Position numbers and translations under genes: made by a program
The notes under the pieces: model-generated
Seen by the model: the letters and a program-made list of their open reading frames with translations, nothing else
The model's database searches: none
Told to the model about the DNA's origin: nothing
Shown here: piece after piece, positions 15,898-24,458 of the stretch
Position numbering within the stretch: position 1 is the stretch's first letter
Layout of the letters: each line of letters opens with the position of its first letter
Assembly (NCBI GenBank): GCA_014378555.1
Contig: JACMNN010000009.1
Location: 1-38,784, forward strand
Reading direction: 5' to 3'
Length of the DNA stretch: 38,784 bases
From: Burkholderiales bacterium
GTDB taxonomy: Bacteria > Pseudomonadota > Gammaproteobacteria > Burkholderiales > Casimicrobiaceae

Positions 15898-16866
15898 CTA
15901 TTTTCCGGTCAACGTTGCTTTGAGCCACACCTGACGATCCTTCTTTGCCTCGTCGTTGAGCAACTCGTCCGAGTCAAACATTTGCCGTGATTTTGGCAGC
16001 GTGGCGGCGCGATACAAATCCACCTGCTCTAGCGTTTGCACCCATGCGTCGCTGCTGGCGAACTGAAAGTGCAGCTTGGCGGGGGCGGCGTATTTAATCC
16101 ACTTTTCGGGGTCGAGCGGTTCAATGGCGCTCAAGTAGGCGACCCAATTAGCTTTGTCAAAACTGTCGCGAAACGCCTTCGCTTTCGGCTGTTCGGTCAC
16201 CTGCAGCCAGCCGCTCGGCTTACCGGGCGGGCTCATCAGCACGGCAGCGGCCACCCTTGCATCCACCCCCACCAGCAGTGCTGCTGCCCAAGCGCCGTAG
16301 CGCTGGCCAACCACGGCTAACTTCTCGACGTTGAACTCGGGTCGGGTGGCGGCCCAATCGATAGCGCGTCGCGCGTCGATCACCGCATTTCGGATCACGT
16401 CGGCGTCGCCCGCGTTGTCGTCGGCGCGGTGCACGTAGGGTTGTTTGAACGGCAGCTCAACGAGCAGCGAGGCGATGCCGCTGGCGGCAAGCGTTTCTGC
16501 CTCTTGCACAAACATCGCGCGGCGAACATCAGCGCCTTCACGGTGCAACCAGAGGACGGTGGGATGCTTGCCTTTGCTCAGCGGTGCGACGACCGTCAAC
16601 TCAACTTCGCTGCTGCCGCCTGCGGTTGGGCTGGTGAGCTTCCACTCCGACACATCACAGCAGCGCGGCTTGCGCACCACGCCTCCGGACATCGCGGGAA
16701 CGCTGTCGGTCTTTGCGTAGTCGAACTTCATTGCTTCATCAGGTGGCGCCTTATCGGCATACGCCGCGGTGGCGAGACAAAGCGGCAGCGCCAAAGCCAA
16801 ACGGGTGACAATTGCGTATACGGTGCTGGTACGCAAATCGGGTGCGGTGCCGAAGAAGTGGCGCAT
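15898..16866 (-). CDS. Secreted alpha/beta-hydrolase-fold protein lacking the usual nucleophile
   Basis: 322 aa with an N-terminal hydrophobic export signal (LALALPLCLATAAYA, cleavage before DKAPP). It resembles dienelactone hydrolase/prolyl-oligopeptidase-like proteins: PTVLWLHREGAD (oxyanion region), DVIRNAVIDARRAIDWAATRPE, and a nucleophile-elbow position VVGQRYGAWAAALL. At the place where G-x-S/C-x-G is expected the sequence has G-Q-R-Y-G (Arg189), so classical Ser/Cys catalysis looks impossible. The FASSDAWVQ segment sits where the acid loop would be. It is divergent from msrP with a 62-bp gap. Role unknown; possibly a binding protein or pseudoenzyme. The start could also be an internal codon closer to the signal core. 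Confidence 0.75.
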   Translation of the reverse strand: MRHFFGTAPDLRTSTVYAIVTRLALALPLCLATAAYADKAPPDEAMKFDYAKTDSVPAMSGGVVRKPRCCDVSEWKLTSPTAGGSSEVELTVVAPLSKGKHPTVLWLHREGADVRRAMFVQEAETLAASGIASLLVELPFKQPYVHRADDNAGDADVIRNAVIDARRAIDWAATRPEFNVEKLAVVGQRYGAWAAALLVGVDARVAAAVLMSPPGKPSGWLQVTEQPKAKAFRDSFDKANWVAYLSAIEPLDPEKWIKYAAPAKLHFQFASSDAWVQTLEQVDLYRAATLPKSRQMFDSDELLNDEAKKDRQVWLKATLTGK

Positions 16867-16928
16867 GGAAGGTGTCTCCTTGTTGAGGCGAATTACTGAA
16901 ATTGCACAGATTGGTTTAAAGGATTGTT

Positions 16929-17885
16929 ATGTTGATTCGTCGTTCTACCGACATTTTGCCCTCAGAGATCACCACGGAGAGCCAATACAACTCGCGTCGC
17001 GACTGGCTAAAGGCGGCGGGCGCAATGGGGCTTATCGCGGGCTTGCCTGCACTGTCCGCGCGCGACGCGCAGGCGCAGGCCGGAAAGCTCGCGGGCGTTA
17101 AGCCAAATGCGGCCTACGGCCTGCCCGATGGCGAAAAGCTCAATAAATTTGATGAGTTGAAAAATTACTGCAACTTCTACGAATTTGGCACCGACAAGAC
17201 CGACCCACCCGCCAACGCCAAATCGCTGAAAACGCGGCCGTGGACGGTTGCGGTTGAAGGCGAAGTACTAAAGCCGAAAGTCTTCGACATTGACGAGTTG
17301 TTTAAGCTCGCACCGCTTGAAGAGCGCATCTACCGCTTTCGCTGCGTCGAGGCATGGTCGATGGTGGTGCCGTGGGTCGGTTTTCCGCTGTCGGCGCTGA
17401 TCAACGCGGTGCAACCGAAGGGCAACGCCAAATTTGTTGAATTTGTCACGCTCGCCGACAAGGCGCAAATGCCCGGCTTGCGCGCAGGCGTGCTCGACTG
17501 GCCCTACACCGAGGGCCTGCGCATGGACGAGGCGATGCACCCGCTGACGCTGTTGACGCTGGGCGCGTTTGGCGAGGCGCTGCCGAATCAGAACGGCGCG
17601 CCGATCCGCATGACAATTCCGTGGAAATATGGGTTCAAAGGCGGCAAGTCGATTGTGAAAATTCGCTTTGTTGAAAAAGAGCCGCGCACCGCCTGGGTTA
17701 AAGCGGGTCCGAGTGAATATGGCTTCTATTCCAACGTGAATCCCACGGTCGATCACGCACGATGGACACAGGCGACCGAGCGCCGTCTTGGCGAATTCGG
17801 CAAGCGCAAATCACTGATGTTTAATGGCTACACCGATCAAGTGGCGTCGATGTACACCGGAATGGACTTGAAGAAGTTTTTTTGA
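16929..17885 (+). CDS. msrP: Protein-methionine-sulfoxide reductase catalytic subunit MsrP
   Basis: Periplasmic molybdopterin enzyme that repairs oxidised methionines in envelope proteins. A Tat signal is visible ([21 protein letters not shown]), with cleavage around AQAQA. The conserved N-terminal [20 protein letters not shown] and the Mo-ligand cysteine in [13 protein letters not shown] (Cys139) are present. 318 aa is typical. Its membrane partner msrQ lies downstream, separated by a small DUF2306-like gene. Start ATG 16929. Confidence 0.97.
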   Translation: MLIRRSTDILPSEITTESQYNSRRDWLKAAGAMGLIAGLPALSARDAQAQAGKLAGVKPNAAYGLPDGEKLNKFDELKNYCNFYEFGTDKTDPPANAKSLKTRPWTVAVEGEVLKPKVFDIDELFKLAPLEERIYRFRCVEAWSMVVPWVGFPLSALINAVQPKGNAKFVEFVTLADKAQMPGLRAGVLDWPYTEGLRMDEAMHPLTLLTLGAFGEALPNQNGAPIRMTIPWKYGFKGGKSIVKIRFVEKEPRTAWVKAGPSEYGFYSNVNPTVDHARWTQATERRLGEFGKRKSLMFNGYTDQVASMYTGMDLKKFF

Positions 17886-18065
17886 GCGGTGGTTTGGCGC
17901 TCGCGTCGTACGGTGAGCACCCCGTCCCCACCCTACAGGCTGACCGATGATTCTCGACCAATTTCGACCGTTGGCGAACGCCTTGAACCCTTGATCGCGG
18001 GCGGATTGTTATGGCGAGGCGTCGCTGCTGAAATAGCGCGATCGCCACCCGCCAAGCAGCCCATT

Positions 18066-18455
18066 ATGACCACCGCAACGCCGTTCGTTTATGCCCATCT
18101 CGCCACCGTTTTGCCCGCATTCGTAATTGGCACGTACCTGATGGTTGCGCGCAAGGGCTCAAAAAAGCATCGCTTGCTGGGCAAAATTTATATGCTGCTG
18201 ATGCTAGCCACTGCGATCATCGCCTTGTTCATCAATGCCGAAGTTGGCCCCAAATTGCTAGGCCATTTCGGTTTCATCCACCTATTTTCGGTCTTGGTTT
18301 TATACAGCGTGCCCAGTGCCTATTTCGCAGCAAAACGGCATGACCGCAGAACGCACGCCAGCAATATGATCGGCCTTTATTTCGGCGGGCTGCTGATTGC
18401 AGGTGGTTTCACGCTGATGCCCGGCCGGCTGATCCACACATGGCTATTCACCTAA
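18066..18455 (+). CDS. DUF2306-like small membrane protein
   Basis: 129 aa with about four membrane segments (AHLATVLPAFVIGTYLMV, IYMLLMLATAIIALFI, FIHLFSVLVLYSVPSAYFA, GLYFGGLLIAGGFTLMP) and the KHRLLGKIYMLLML motif typical of DUF2306 proteins. I choose ATG 18066 (MTTATPFVYAHL); the track start at 17889 adds about 59 non-membrane residues of poor quality. It overlaps the msrQ start by 16 bp, which implies translational coupling with the quinone-linked MsrQ. The family has no assigned biochemical function. Confidence 0.8.
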   Translation: MTTATPFVYAHLATVLPAFVIGTYLMVARKGSKKHRLLGKIYMLLMLATAIIALFINAEVGPKLLGHFGFIHLFSVLVLYSVPSAYFAAKRHDRRTHASNMIGLYFGGLLIAGGFTLMPGRLIHTWLFT

Positions 18456-19102
18456 ACAATTTTCGCTCGCCATCGGCAACTTTTGTGCAACGCGTCAAGT
18501 GGCTGTTGATCGTGCTCGGCATGATGCCGCTGCTGCGGCTGATTGCGGGCTTTCCGCTCGGGTGGTTGGGCGCCAACCCGATTGAATTTATTACCCGCTC
18601 GACCGGTACGTGGACCATTGTCGGTATTGCCGTCACGCTGTCCATCACGCCGCTGCGCAAACTGCTGAACTGGCCGTGGTTGATTCGGCTGCGGCGCGCA
18701 GCGGGCTTGCTGGCCTTTTTCTATGCCAGCCTGCACTTCACTACCTACATCTGGTTTGATCGCTTTTTTGACGTCGACGACATCATCAAAGACATCATCA
18801 AGCGTCCGTTCATCACGGTGGGTTTTGCTGCGTTTGTTTTGCTGATACCGCTGGCGGCAACGTCGAAAAACAGCATCATAAAAAAGCTTGGCGCCAAGCG
18901 CTGGCAACGCATTCACTATCTGATTTATTTGATCGCGATACTGGCGGTGATTCACTACTGGTGGCTAGTCAAAAAAGACCTGACGCAACCGATTATTTAC
19001 GCCGTCGTGTTCGCCGTACTGCTTGGCGTGCGACTTATCTGGAAACTACGCTCGGTGTCCAGCGAAAAACCGCCGCTTGTCGCAAAGCCGCCCTCTGACT
19101 GA
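18440..19102 (+). CDS. msrQ: MsrQ, haem-binding membrane subunit of the MsrPQ system
   Basis: Ferric-reductase-like membrane protein that passes electrons from the quinone pool to periplasmic MsrP. 220 aa with about six hydrophobic helices. Family features: WTIVGIAVTLSITPLRKLLNWPWL, RRAAGLLAFFYASLHFTTYIWFD (haem His), RPFITVGFAAFVLLIPLAATS, WQRIHYLIYLIAILAVIHYWWLVK (haem His residues). Start ATG 18440 lies inside the previous gene. Confidence 0.95.
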   Translation: MAIHLNNFRSPSATFVQRVKWLLIVLGMMPLLRLIAGFPLGWLGANPIEFITRSTGTWTIVGIAVTLSITPLRKLLNWPWLIRLRRAAGLLAFFYASLHFTTYIWFDRFFDVDDIIKDIIKRPFITVGFAAFVLLIPLAATSKNSIIKKLGAKRWQRIHYLIYLIAILAVIHYWWLVKKDLTQPIIYAVVFAVLLGVRLIWKLRSVSSEKPPLVAKPPSD

Positions 19103-19132
19103 ATTATGCTTGCGGTGTTTGATGCTTGATCC

Positions 19133-20482
19133 GTGAGCACGACCCACTCTGTAAGCGCTATGAATTCTGTTGTCCCCCGTTTTTTCGCCGTCGCTGTCTG
19201 TTTGCCGCTGTTAACTGCGTCGGTGTGGGCCCAAGATGTTGAGGAAGACTGGGGCATCAAGTTCCAGTCCACCTATGTCGCGCAGAGCAAGCGCGCCTTT
19301 GCCGCCGCATACTCGGGGCCAAATAGTCTGATTACGAAAAAAGAATTTAGCTATTCGTTCACGGCAACTGCCGCGCTAGGTTATCGCCCTTGGGCGGGGG
19401 CGGAAATTTATCTCAATCCCGAACTATCGCAAGGGGTGCCACTGTCTGGCCTGACCGGGCTCGGCGGGTTCCCCAACGGGGAGCTGGCGCGAACCTCCGG
19501 CCCTACGCCCACGCTGTATCGCGCTCGCACCTTCATCCGGCAGACTTGGGGTCTTGGCGGTGACAGCGAAAAGGTCGAAAGTGACTTCAATCAATTGGCA
19601 GGTACCGTGCGCAAACAGCGACTGGTGCTCACCGTGGGCACGGTGTCAATTCAAGACATTTTTGACGAAAACGCCTACAGTCACGACCCGCGAACACAGT
19701 TCCTTAACTGGGCGCTTATTACCCACGGCGCATATGACTTTGCCGCCGACGCGCGTGGCTACACCTCGGGCGCGGCAATCGAATACTTCGACGACAATTG
19801 GGCCATCCGCTTCGGTCGTTTTGCGCAGCCAAAAGAGCCCAATCAAATGGCGCTGGACGATCGACTGTTGAAAAATTACGGCGATCAGTTGGAGATTGAG
19901 CGCGCCCATACCGTGCTGGAACAGCCGGGCAAAGTTCGTGTGCTCGCGTTTCGCAACGTGGCGAAGATGTCGCGCTACAACGATGCACTTGCCCTCGCCA
20001 CACTTGCCCGCGCTACGCCTGACCTTAACGCAGTGCGCACCGGTCAGCGCGTGAAGTACGGCGTTGGCGTGAATATTGAGCAGGCCATCACACCGGATGT
20101 CGGCGTTTTTGCGCGGGCGATGTGGGCCGACGGCAATACCGAAACCTACGCGTACACCGAGATCGATCGCTCGTTTTCGTTGGGCGCGTTGATCAAGGGC
20201 ACCACCTGGGGCCGCGCGCAGGATACGCTCGGCATTGCGCTCGCCGTGAACGGCCTGTCGACGCCGCACCAACGCTATCTAGAGCGTGGTGGCATCGGCT
20301 TTTTCATCGGCGATGGCGCGTTGAACTACCGACCCGAGACCATCTTGGAAACGTTCTACAGCGTCAATCTGTTTAAGGGCACCTGGCTTAGTGCAGACGC
20401 ACAATACACACGTAACCCGGCCTACAACGCTGATCGCGGGCCGGTGAAAGTTGCCAGCCTTCGCTTGCACGTAGAGTTCTAA
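19133..20482 (+). CDS. OprB-like carbohydrate-selective outer-membrane porin
   Basis: 449 aa with a signal peptide (FFAVAVCLPLLTASVWA, cleavage before QDVEED) and a beta-barrel C-terminus ending in Phe (LRLHVEF). OprB-family features: WGIKFQSTYVAQSKRAFAAAYSG at the mature N-terminus, LTVGTVSIQDIFDENAYSHDPRTQFLNWAL, YTSGAAIEYFDDNWAIRFGRF, and LGIALAVNGLSTPHQRYLERGGIGFFIGDG near the end. It probably admits sugars or other small solutes. ATG 19160 (MNSVVPRFF) gives a more ordinary signal peptide and is a good alternative to the track start. No sugar genes are adjacent, so the substrate is open. Confidence 0.85.
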   Translation: MSTTHSVSAMNSVVPRFFAVAVCLPLLTASVWAQDVEEDWGIKFQSTYVAQSKRAFAAAYSGPNSLITKKEFSYSFTATAALGYRPWAGAEIYLNPELSQGVPLSGLTGLGGFPNGELARTSGPTPTLYRARTFIRQTWGLGGDSEKVESDFNQLAGTVRKQRLVLTVGTVSIQDIFDENAYSHDPRTQFLNWALITHGAYDFAADARGYTSGAAIEYFDDNWAIRFGRFAQPKEPNQMALDDRLLKNYGDQLEIERAHTVLEQPGKVRVLAFRNVAKMSRYNDALALATLARATPDLNAVRTGQRVKYGVGVNIEQAITPDVGVFARAMWADGNTETYAYTEIDRSFSLGALIKGTTWGRAQDTLGIALAVNGLSTPHQRYLERGGIGFFIGDGALNYRPETILETFYSVNLFKGTWLSADAQYTRNPAYNADRGPVKVASLRLHVEF

Positions 20483-20635
20483 GACTCGCGCTACGGCTGC
20501 CCGTCGCCGCGCGAAGGTCATGCTCATTTCGCATTGATGCCGGCTTGGCATCGGCGGATGCTGGCGTTCCGCTACGAATCTTTCTAGCATTCATTGCATC
20601 GGTTGTCTCAAACGACCTTAGTGGTGCGAAAGTTC

Positions 20636-21904
20636 ATGAAGCGCGTATTAGTTCTTGGTGCCGGAATCCTCGGCGTACACACAGCATATTTTTTGCGACA
20701 ACGCGGCTTTGACGTCACCGTGGTCGACCGCCAACCTGGTCCGGCACTGGAAACCAGTTTTGCCAATGGTAGCCAGATTTCGGTGAGCCAGTCCGACCCG
20801 TGGGCGAGCCCACATGCACCGTTCAAAATTCTGAAGTGGCTTGGCAAAGAAGACGCACCGCTGCTGTTTCGTCTGAAGTGGGACATCAATCAGTGGCGTT
20901 GGGGCCTGCGCTTCCTGTACGAATGCCTTCCCGGCCGCGCTGAGCACAATACGTTGCAGGCGATGCGCCTGTCGGAATACAGCCGTCGTACGCTGCAAAT
21001 GCTGCGCAAAGAAACCGCCATCCAGTATGACCATGCCGAAGCAGGCATCATGATGATTCACTCCAATCGGCAGAGCTTTGATGAGGCGGCTGAGGCCGCG
21101 CAATTGCTGATTCGCAACGGTGAGCGGCGCGACGTTTTGTCGGTGGCCGAAGCGGTGACCATTGAGCCTGCGTTGGCGCACACTGCGCCTACTTTGGCCG
21201 GGGCAATTTATGCGCCGAACGATGAATCGGGCGATGCTTACAAGTTCACCGTTGCGCTGGCGGAACGCGCGGCGGCCATGGGCGTTGAGTTTCTCTACAA
21301 CACCACGATCGAGCGAATTGATCGAGGGCAAGGCGGCGTGACGGGAGTGGTCGTAGCCCCCTCCTCAACCAGCGCAGGCGCGGGCAGAACATTGACCGCC
21401 GACAGCTACGTGGTGGCGCTGGGCTCGTATTCCACTAGCCTATTGAAAGGTGTTGGTGTCGACGCTTTGATCTATCCTGCCAAAGGCTACAGCGCAACGC
21501 TGCCGATTGTGAATCAGCCCGGCGCTCCCAAGGGCAGCATTACCGATGACGAAATGAAGATTGTGTTCACCACTATCGGTGATCGTTTACGTATTGCCGG
21601 TACGGCGGAATTGAACGGATTCGACACCACGCTTAACCCGGTCCGCTGCGCAGCGCTGACCAACCGCGCAAAGCATCATTTTCCTGATCTTTGCGATTGG
21701 CAGGCAGTGCAATACTGGACGGGCTTGCGTCCCGCAACGCCGTCCAATCTGCCCATCATCGGTCAATCAAAACTCAAAAATCTTTACTTGAACACCGGAC
21801 ACGGCACACTAGGCTGGACCGAGGGGCCCGGCTCAGCGCGCGCGTTGGCGGACATCATCGCAGGCGAAAAACCCGAAGTGGATTACGAGTTTCTAGGCGC
21901 GTAG
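20636..21904 (+). CDS. dadA: D-amino acid dehydrogenase
   Basis: FAD-dependent, membrane-associated oxidase of D-amino acids (mainly D-alanine), DAO fold. The dinucleotide motif is VLVLGAGILGVHTAYFLRQRGFDVTVVDRQ. Family motifs are ETSFANGSQISVSQSDPWASP and the C-terminal GLRPATPSNLPIIGQSKLKNLYLNTGHGTLGWTEGPGSA. I start at ATG 20636 (MKRVLVLGAG), not the track start 20594, giving 422 aa, close to the usual DadA length. It neighbours dacC and the D-amino acid transaminase gene, so three successive genes act on D-alanine-related substrates. Confidence 0.93.
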   Translation: MKRVLVLGAGILGVHTAYFLRQRGFDVTVVDRQPGPALETSFANGSQISVSQSDPWASPHAPFKILKWLGKEDAPLLFRLKWDINQWRWGLRFLYECLPGRAEHNTLQAMRLSEYSRRTLQMLRKETAIQYDHAEAGIMMIHSNRQSFDEAAEAAQLLIRNGERRDVLSVAEAVTIEPALAHTAPTLAGAIYAPNDESGDAYKFTVALAERAAAMGVEFLYNTTIERIDRGQGGVTGVVVAPSSTSAGAGRTLTADSYVVALGSYSTSLLKGVGVDALIYPAKGYSATLPIVNQPGAPKGSITDDEMKIVFTTIGDRLRIAGTAELNGFDTTLNPVRCAALTNRAKHHFPDLCDWQAVQYWTGLRPATPSNLPIIGQSKLKNLYLNTGHGTLGWTEGPGSARALADIIAGEKPEVDYEFLGA

Positions 21905-22054
21905 GCCCGACCGTCAAGCATCGGGTGCGCGCAGCAGGTCCACACGTCGCAGCGAATAATCAGCGCGGAACTCGCGAAGGTTCGCTGCGTTGAGCGCCCT
22001 CTATGTAGCGCCTGCCTCGTAAAATCAGTCGCTCACCCGTCATGAAATGCCCAC

Positions 22055-23275
22055 GTGAATAAATCTTTGTCTGCTGTGTTGGCCGCGGGCGCCACGCTCG
22101 CCGCTGCCAGCCTTCTCTTTGCGCAATCGGCCGTAATGCCGGCAACGCCCGCCCCACCTACCGTTGCTGCCGTCGCTGCCGCCGCTGCAACGTCGGTCCC
22201 CATTGCCGCGCCCGCCATTAATGCCGCCGCCTATCTGGTTGTTGAAGCCACCAGTGGCCAGGTTTTGGCCGAATCCAACACCAAACTGCGCCGTGATCCG
22301 GCCTCCCTCACTAAGCTGATGACGGCCTACCTGGTGTTCGATGCGTTGCATCAAAAGCAACTATCGCTCGGGCAACGCCTGCCGGTTCCGGAGCGCGCAT
22401 GGAAGGCGGAGGGCTCGCGCATGTTTATTGAGCCCGGCGTGCCGATCACCACCGAGGATTTGCTGCGCGGGTTGATTATTCAATCCGGTAACGACGCAGC
22501 GATTGCATTGGCCATTGCAGTGGCTGGCAACGAAAGCGAATTCGTGGTGCGCATGAATCGTGAGGCGAAGCGTTTGGGCATGGCCGACACCCAGTTTTTA
22601 AACCCGACCGGCCTCACCCAACAGGGGCATTATTCGACGGCACACGACCTCGCCATTTTGGCGTTGGCGCTGATGCGAAACTTTCCGCAGTACACCAAGT
22701 TTTATGCAGAAAAAAGCTACACCTACAACCGCATCGTTCAGGAAAATCGTAACCGCCTACTGTTTTCTGATCCGACCGTGGACGGCCTGAAAACGGGCCA
22801 TACAGAGGCCGCTGGTTGGTGTCTGATTGCCACCGTTAATCGTCCGCCACGCAGGCTTTTAACGGTCGTGCTCGGCGCGCCGTCGGAAGCTTTGCGTATC
22901 GCTGAATCGAGAAAATTGATTGAATGGGCATTCACGGCATACGAAGGACGCAAGTTGTTTGAGGGCGGCAAAGCCATTCAGCAGCTCGCGGTGTGGAAGT
23001 CCACAGTTGACGCCATTCCAGTGGGTGTACGCGAAGATGTCATCGCGGTCAGCGATACTGGAAAAGGCTCGAGTATCAGTACCGAATTGATCATTCCTGA
23101 ACCGCGCCTTGGGCCGCTGGTGGCGGGTGACACGGTGGGCAAATTGCGGGTGCTGCGAGCGGGTAGCGTAATTTACGAGCGCGACGTTATCGCCATGGAA
23201 TCGGCACCGGGTGCCCCCCTATGGAAGCGTGCCGTGCATTCAGTTGTGTTGTGGTGGAAAGGAATGTTTAAATGA
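22055..23275 (+). CDS. dacC: D-alanyl-D-alanine carboxypeptidase (PBP5/6 type)
   Basis: Periplasmic DD-carboxypeptidase that trims the terminal D-Ala of peptidoglycan stem peptides. 406 aa with signal peptide (LAAGATLAAASLLFA, cleavage near QSAVMPA). Active-site motifs: SxxK as SLTK (Ser84-Lys87), SGN (144-146), KTG (246-248). The C-terminal PBP5 domain and a cationic amphipathic membrane anchor (LWKRAVHSVVLWWKGMFK) are present. Start codon is GTG 22055. Its stop overlaps the dat start by ATGA. A long Ala/Pro stretch follows the signal peptide. Confidence 0.96.
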   Translation: MNKSLSAVLAAGATLAAASLLFAQSAVMPATPAPPTVAAVAAAAATSVPIAAPAINAAAYLVVEATSGQVLAESNTKLRRDPASLTKLMTAYLVFDALHQKQLSLGQRLPVPERAWKAEGSRMFIEPGVPITTEDLLRGLIIQSGNDAAIALAIAVAGNESEFVVRMNREAKRLGMADTQFLNPTGLTQQGHYSTAHDLAILALALMRNFPQYTKFYAEKSYTYNRIVQENRNRLLFSDPTVDGLKTGHTEAAGWCLIATVNRPPRRLLTVVLGAPSEALRIAESRKLIEWAFTAYEGRKLFEGGKAIQQLAVWKSTVDAIPVGVREDVIAVSDTGKGSSISTELIIPEPRLGPLVAGDTVGKLRVLRAGSVIYERDVIAMESAPGAPLWKRAVHSVVLWWKGMFK

Positions 23276-24123
23276 TTTTTTTGAATGGGGCTTGGATGCC
23301 CGTTGAAGAGGCCAAAGTCAGCGTGCTCGATCGCGGCTTTATTTATGGCGACGGTGTGTATGAGTACGTGCCGGTGATCAACGGAAAACCGTATCGCCTT
23401 GAAGGACACCTCAATCGATTGAGTAATTCTTGCAAAGAAATTGGCCTCAAGAACCCGTATTCGCACGCCGAATGGGCAGCGTTGGTCGACCAGATTGTCG
23501 AAAAGAACGGCGCTCACGATCAGGGTGTCTATTGGCAGATCACGCGCGGCGTGGCCAAGCGCGACCACAGTTTTCCGGTGGGCGTCGAACCGACGGTGTT
23601 CATGATGTCGAACCCGTTGCCGAAGCTCACGCAGCAGCAAATTGACAACGGCGTACCGTGTTACACCTTCCCCGATACACGCTGGCATCGCTGCCACATT
23701 AAAAGCATTTCGCTGCTCGGTAACGTGCTTGCCAAGCAATATGCGACTGAACACGGCGGTGCCGAAGTGGTGATGTTGCGCGATGGCGTTCTGACTGAAG
23801 CAGCAGCGTCAAATGTGTTTTGCGTGTTCGGTGACACCATCGTTTCTGCGCCGAAGGACAATCATATTTTGGTCGGCATCACGCTCGATGCCGTCTCCGA
23901 GCTTGCCAAAAAAGCCGGTATGAAGTTAGAGGTCCGTCCAGTAAAAGAGGCCGAGATGTGGGCGGCTGACGAAATGTGGCTGTCGTCATCGAGCAAAGGC
24001 GTGCTTGCCATCACCACACTCGACGATAAGCCCATTGGTAACGCCGCCCATGTGGGCAAGCCGGGCCCGATGTTCAAGAAGATGTTCGCCCTAGTGCAAG
24101 CTGATTTATTTGGCACGCATTGA
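23272..24123 (+). CDS. dat: D-amino acid aminotransferase (class IV PLP)
   Basis: Class IV aminotransferase interconverting D-alanine and D-glutamate. 283 aa. N-terminal VLDRGFIYGDGVYEYVPVINGKPYRL, PLP lysine in HIKSISLLGNVLAKQ (Lys144, matching the position in characterised D-AATs), EAAASNVFCVFGD, and C-terminal SSSSKGVLAITTLDDKPIG. The pair dacC-dat, with overlapping stop/start and dadA just upstream, points to D-amino-acid recycling. A branched-chain-type specificity is less likely given the context. Confidence 0.93.
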   Translation: MIFLNGAWMPVEEAKVSVLDRGFIYGDGVYEYVPVINGKPYRLEGHLNRLSNSCKEIGLKNPYSHAEWAALVDQIVEKNGAHDQGVYWQITRGVAKRDHSFPVGVEPTVFMMSNPLPKLTQQQIDNGVPCYTFPDTRWHRCHIKSISLLGNVLAKQYATEHGGAEVVMLRDGVLTEAAASNVFCVFGDTIVSAPKDNHILVGITLDAVSELAKKAGMKLEVRPVKEAEMWAADEMWLSSSSKGVLAITTLDDKPIGNAAHVGKPGPMFKKMFALVQADLFGTH

Positions 24124-24136
24124 GGCGGGTGCAATC

Positions 24137-24448
24137 ATGACCGACAGCCCTCCAGAAAAGCCGAAGACCCCCGCGAAAGTAGCTGCATACAAAGACACGC
24201 TGTTTGAATTTCCTACGGAATATCCACTGAAAGTCGTCGGCAAAAACATTCCCGGATTTGAGAAAACGGTACTCGAGCTTGTGAGCCGTCATGTGCTTGA
24301 TTTTGATCACGCAACAGTGACTGCGCGCGAATCCAAGGGCGGCAAATATCTGGCTGTGTCGGTGAGCTTTGTTGCCCAGTCCAAGGTGCAACTAGACGCG
24401 CTGTATCAAGACCTGACCGATCACGTGGACATCGTCTGGGCGCTATAG
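24137..24448 (+). CDS. ybeD: YbeD/DUF493 family protein
   Basis: 103 aa ACT-like small protein of the DUF493 family: FEFPTEYPLKVVGKNIPGFEKTVLELV, SKGGKYLAVSVSFVAQSK, and LYQDLTDHVDIVWAL at the C-terminus. I start at ATG 24137 (MTDSPPEKPK); the track start 24110 overlaps dat. It is conserved between dat/dacC and lipB in many proteobacteria. The molecular function is not settled; a regulatory role has been suggested from the fold. Confidence 0.93.
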   Translation: MTDSPPEKPKTPAKVAAYKDTLFEFPTEYPLKVVGKNIPGFEKTVLELVSRHVLDFDHATVTARESKGGKYLAVSVSFVAQSKVQLDALYQDLTDHVDIVWAL

Positions 24449-24458
24449 CCAATTCATC

